NCBI GenBank assembly: GCA_964342805.1
Contig: CAYFHQ010000132.1
Coordinates: 1-8,402, forward strand
Direction: 5' to 3'
Source of the DNA: CAYFHQ01 sp964342805
GTDB taxonomy: Bacteria > Bacillota > Clostridia > Peptostreptococcales > Acidaminobacteraceae
Length of the DNA stretch: 8,402 bases
Numbering within the stretch: position 1 is the stretch's first letter; every line of letters starts with the position of its first letter. Under the pieces are notes generated by a model. It searched no databases and had not been told where the DNA came from. It saw only the letters and a program-made list of their open reading frames with translations. The position numbers and the translations under genes are program-made. Positions 5,766-8,402 of this stretch are shown piece by piece.

Positions 5766-5836
5766 TGCAACCTGGCGATCGTAGTAACTCCCTTAGACCC
5801 ATGGCTTTGCGTCCTAGCCTTTCAGCTAGTTTGCCT
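5766..5836 (-). ncRNA. Cyclic-di-GMP-I (GEMM-I) riboswitch aptamer
   Basis: Read on the minus strand, the leader carries the GEMM-I signature in order: GGCAAAC (5' side of P1); the P2 hairpin CTAGCT-GAAA-GGCTAG with a GNRA tetraloop; the invariant GGACGCAAAGCC; GGGTCTAAGG (tetraloop-receptor side); TACGATCGCCAGG; and the closing GGTTGC, whose TTGC pairs with GCAA of the 5' side. In P3, CCATGG pairs with CCAGG, leaving one bulged A. Class I aptamers bind cyclic di-GMP in the P1/P2/P3 junction, and chemoreceptor genes are common targets in Clostridia. The order of elements and the terminator downstream support a transcriptional switch. Confidence 0.93.
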
Positions 5837-5867
5837 TCCGTTATTAAAATTAATTACCGCTATATCT

Positions 5868-5896
5868 ATTTCATTCTTGCACAGTTTATCGGTCAA
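5868..5896 (-). promoter_or_regulatory. Candidate promoter for the riboswitch-chemoreceptor transcript
   Basis: On the minus strand TTGACC (5896-5891) is followed after 17 bp by TGAAAT (5873-5868), a 4-of-6 -10. Transcription would start near 5861, about 25 nt before the aptamer. An ACCGATAA at 5893-5886 resembles the -10 of the motility sigma factor (GCCGATAA), but no TAAA lies at the expected distance upstream. The housekeeping reading is therefore preferred; both are weak. Confidence 0.3.
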
Positions 5897-6040
5897 CAGG
5901 GTTTTCGTCAATAGAATATCCGATAATATACGACATGTTTCGATAATGTAAAATTGATTTATCACCACCATATCATTGGTACATGACAGTCATTGTAGGC
6001 AGTTGAGAAATAATCTCAAAAGCGCATCTATTCAAAATAA
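5897..6040. other. AT-rich intergenic stretch, no gene seen
   Basis: This is the middle of the 452-bp gap between the chemoreceptor and the transporter gene. I see no open frame with a ribosome site and no tRNA. It holds CGATAA motifs at 5931-5936 and 5941-5946 and a short hairpin, TTGAGA/TCTCAA (6003-6008 with 6014-6019), without a convincing U-tract. It may contain upstream control sites for the riboswitch promoter, but nothing can be named. Confidence 0.4.
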
Positions 6041-6068
6041 TAGGAAAGAGCTACTTAGCCCTTTCCTA
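6041..6068 (-). terminator. Intrinsic terminator after the ABC permease gene
   Basis: TAGGAAAG (6041-6048) pairs with CTTTCCTA (6061-6068). The stem continues past an A-C mismatch with GCT/AGC around an ACTT loop. On the minus strand the arm is followed by TTATTTTG. It lies 87 nt past the permease stop and separates that unit from the riboswitch transcript. Confidence 0.7.
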
Positions 6069-6155
6069 AACACGCTTATCTGTTTGCAATGTTGCTTATT
6101 TGACGTCATTTCATGTCTGGAGCAGTAAGAAAGTTCCACATGGGCCAATCAAAAC

Positions 6156-8402
6156 TTAAGTCATACGACTCTTGAGTGCTTCGATAAAATCAAGACGACG
6201 TATTCTTGAGTATGTGGCCAGCTGGGCAAAGAGGACATAGACAAGGACCGCAAGGGCTGTGGTCATATAGGCCGATGGATTAATAATGGGGTCCATACGG
6301 TAGAGTTCACTGCTAAAGGCTTCCGACATGCTGTTGAGGAGGCCCATGCCCATGGGAATGCCAATCAAAATACCAAACAAGGTCATAATGACGTTTTCCC
6401 TGAGGGTGATAAAGAAAATTTCATTCTTAGTAAAACCCATGATCCTCATGGAGGAAAACTCCATTCGTCGCTCCAGTATACTGATAATGGTTGTATTGTA
6501 GACAATGGCAAATCCCATGATGCCAGCAAAGACCAACATAGTCCCAATGGATGCAATCATCAGGCCTAGGAATTCTTCAAAAATGCCCTTTAGATCAGCG
6601 ATGGACTGGACTGAGGTGATCCGTTCCACTGAGGAGAGCTGGTCTCCCAGGGCATGGTCGGTTTGAATAAAGACTCCGTTGATCATCTCAGCATCCATAA
6701 AATTGCTTTGCATGTAGGTCAGGTCCATGTAAGCGTTAAGGCCTAAACTCTGTTTGATGACCTTGACAACTGGAACGTCCACGTCTGGCTTGCCTGGAAT
6801 GAAATTTTTGACCCGGATGATGTCCCCTTCTTTGACCCCGTAGGTTGCAGCGTAGGTTTCAGTGACAAACATGCCTTCTTTGGGTAGCTTGACTGACCTA
6901 TGGTTCAGGTCCTTAAAAGTGAACATTCTTGTGTTGCGGTCGACTCCAATCACTGTAATGTCCTTGGACCGCCAGTCTTTGACCAGCTTAAAGGGGAACT
7001 CAATCTTACCTTCCACACGGCCGCTCTCAATCAGAGAACGAATTTCCTTCTTTGAAGACTCACTTACGGCCCCATTGAAGTTCACACTGTAGTCATAGCG
7101 GATAAAGTCCGTATAGTGGTCTCTGAAGATCACGTCGAACATATTCATCATATACATGGGGACAATGGAAATGGCGTAGGTCAGGGCAATGCCCGCTACA
7201 ATGAAGGCAAACCGTTTTTTATTTCGCATGATATTGCGGACGACCACCTTTTCAGTGAAGGTGATCCACTTCCAAATCCATGAAGTCTCCAGCCAAATCC
7301 GCTTGCCCACTTTGGGCTGGGGCAAACGCATGGCTAAGGCTGGATGGATGTTAATGACTTCCCTGGCCCCCCACAGGCCTGCCAACAAGGAGACCAACAT
7401 GGCCCCGCCAACGGCATAGACAAAGTAGGACAGGTAAATCCGGGCCTTCATATAAGGAATATTGAAGTACACCGTGGCCTCCCACTGGCTGAGGGCTGCA
7501 CCGGTGGCTGTACCGATTAGGGCGCCGACCAGGCCGCCAACAAAACCAATCAAGAGGCAGTACTTGGCATAGTGGACCATGATCTGGAGGTTACTATAGC
7601 CAATGGACTTTAAAATGCCTATGGCAATCCGGTCATTCTTGACGTTTCGCCGCATCATTTCAATCATTATGACAGAGGCAACCAGCAGAAAGACCATGGG
7701 AATGGTTCGAGAGGATATCTCCCTCTGGTCAATTTCCTCCTGGACAATCCGGTTGCTGAGTTGGTTCTCCCCTAGGTAAATCCTTCGAACTCCATAGCGG
7801 TCGAGACGGTCTTCAATGGTGTTTTTCAGCCGGTACACGTCGGTGCCGGCCTCAGCCCGTATGATCACATGGTTGTAGGCCCCATTCATTCCAAAAGCCT
7901 GCATGGCCAATTTTTCTGAAATATAGACCACACCAAACTTGTCTGGAAGGGGCATGAGGGTTTGTTCACTTTCCATGACATAGACAAACTCTGGACTGGC
8001 CACTTTGCCGACTACTTCCAGGTCAACTACTTCCCCCATGATCTGGGGCTGCAAGGTGTCCCCTAGCTTGATCCCCCGGGCGTCAGCAAAGGTCCGGATG
8101 ACATAGGCGTCCCGGCTATCACTTCCCAGGGGTCTACCTTCGTAGATAAAGATGTCATTCACATGGCTTTCCCGCTGGCCAAAGGATATCACACGAACAG
8201 ATACCTTTTCATCTGGGTCAGCAACTTTCAAAGGCACGTCAAATACCAACCGACCTTCAGCCATGGCAACACCTTCAATGCCCAGCAGGTCTTCAACAAC
8301 AGACTCGGGCACACTGACCGTGTCCACAAAAATGTCTGCAAAATGAGTGTCATTATAATAGTCATTAAGGGACCCCTCCAGGTTTATCTCGTCCATTCTG
8401 AA
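6156..8402 (-). CDS. FtsX-family ABC transporter permease (MacB/LolC-like fold), N-terminus outside window
   Basis: A 748-codon open frame that continues past the right edge. The first visible Met (8396) lacks a ribosome site, and the usual first membrane helix is missing, so the true start lies outside. Counting from that Met: an extracytoplasmic domain (about 1-228); a first FtsX unit with membrane helices near 231-247, 278-302 and 320-342, ending in the characteristic IHPALAMRLPQP (350-361); then NIMRNKKRFAFIVAGIALTYAIS (388-410), the opening helix of the second half; a second extracytoplasmic domain (about 420-605); and a second FtsX unit with helices near 608-635, 665-690 and 708-730, ending DFIEALKSR. 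This two-unit layout is typical of large Firmicutes permeases that work with a separate ATPase and move lipids, peptides or antibiotics, or act in envelope signalling. No ATPase lies downstream, so it would have to be upstream, outside the window. The substrate is unknown. Confidence 0.9.
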   Translation of the reverse strand, partial: FRMDEINLEGSLNDYYNDTHFADIFVDTVSVPESVVEDLLGIEGVAMAEGRLVFDVPLKVADPDEKVSVRVISFGQRESHVNDIFIYEGRPLGSDSRDAYVIRTFADARGIKLGDTLQPQIMGEVVDLEVVGKVASPEFVYVMESEQTLMPLPDKFGVVYISEKLAMQAFGMNGAYNHVIIRAEAGTDVYRLKNTIEDRLDRYGVRRIYLGENQLSNRIVQEEIDQREISSRTIPMVFLLVASVIMIEMMRRNVKNDRIAIGILKSIGYSNLQIMVHYAKYCLLIGFVGGLVGALIGTATGAALSQWEATVYFNIPYMKARIYLSYFVYAVGGAMLVSLLAGLWGAREVINIHPALAMRLPQPKVGKRIWLETSWIWKWITFTEKVVVRNIMRNKKRFAFIVAGIALTYAISIVPMYMMNMFDVIFRDHYTDFIRYDYSVNFNGAVSESSKKEIRSLIESGRVEGKIEFPFKLVKDWRSKDITVIGVDRNTRMFTFKDLNHRSVKLPKEGMFVTETYAATYGVKEGDIIRVKNFIPGKPDVDVPVVKVIKQSLGLNAYMDLTYMQSNFMDAEMINGVFIQTDHALGDQLSSVERITSVQSIADLKGIFEEFLGLMIASIGTMLVFAGIMGFAIVYNTTIISILERRMEFSSMRIMGFTKNEIFFITLRENVIMTLFGILIGIPMGMGLLNSMSEAFSSELYRMDPIINPSAYMTTALAVLVYVLFAQLATYSRIRRLDFIEALKSRMT

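Noticed and set aside
6003..6019. TTGAGA/TCTCAA hairpin as a terminator
   Set aside because: The stem is only 6 bp of weak pairs and lacks a proper U-tract; the hairpin at 6041-6068 is the better terminator.
6101..6108. TGACGTCA palindrome as a regulatory site
   Set aside because: It is a single 8-bp palindrome downstream of the permease stop, with no second copy and no promoter nearby; chance is a sufficient explanation.
6156..8402. Reading the visible Met at 8396 as the start of the permease
   Set aside because: The frame remains open upstream to the window edge, no ribosome site is seen, and the expected first membrane helix is missing.

Overview
This window looks like a piece of a Firmicutes chromosome, probably from class Clostridia. 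The evidence is the strong AAGGAGG-type Shine-Dalgarno sites before almost every gene, the intrinsic terminators with U-runs, and a class I cyclic-di-GMP riboswitch in front of a chemoreceptor gene. Composition is roughly balanced. The genus cannot be told from sequence alone. I saw no phage, IS, CRISPR, tRNA or rRNA.

Layout, left to right. (1) At 1-175, minus strand, is the first 58 codons of a PAS-domain protein cut by the window edge. (2) At 207-240 is a perfect 15-bp hairpin terminator. (3) At 242-1163, minus strand, is a TPR-like/alpha-beta-hydrolase gene broken by a one-base frameshift in a T6 run; the nucleophile lies in one frame and the Asp and His in the other. (4) At 1164-1279 is a divergent intergenic region with nested inverted repeats. 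(5) At 1280-1975 is the only plus-strand gene, a deoxynucleoside kinase with two credible starts. (6) At 1989-2028 is a terminator shared with the convergent neighbour. (7) At 2042-3517, minus strand, is a membrane-anchored or secreted protein with a duplicated DUF1566 (Lcl-type) unit. (8) At 3518-3723 are its promoter region and two copies of one hairpin spaced exactly 44 bp apart. (9) At 3724-5703, minus strand, is a complete dCache/HAMP methyl-accepting chemotaxis protein. (10) At 5726-5836 are the c-di-GMP-I aptamer and its terminator. (11) At 6041-6068 is the terminator of the last gene. (12) From 6156 to the right edge, minus strand, is a large FtsX-family ABC transporter permease lacking its N-terminus.

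The best-supported regulatory unit is riboswitch plus chemoreceptor. The 3' edge of the aptamer (GCCAGG) is complementary to the left arm of the downstream terminator (CCTGGC). This predicts an OFF switch, in which high c-di-GMP stops chemoreceptor transcription. The receptor's sensor domain carries most of the residues of the known amino-acid-binding dCache motif, so the unit probably links amino-acid taxis to the motile/sessile decision. The remaining genes appear to be separate transcription units. I did not find a clearly undescribed system. The less usual items are the duplicated hairpin, the repeat-rich promoter of the DUF1566 gene, and the frameshifted hydrolase with its 3' terminator intact.
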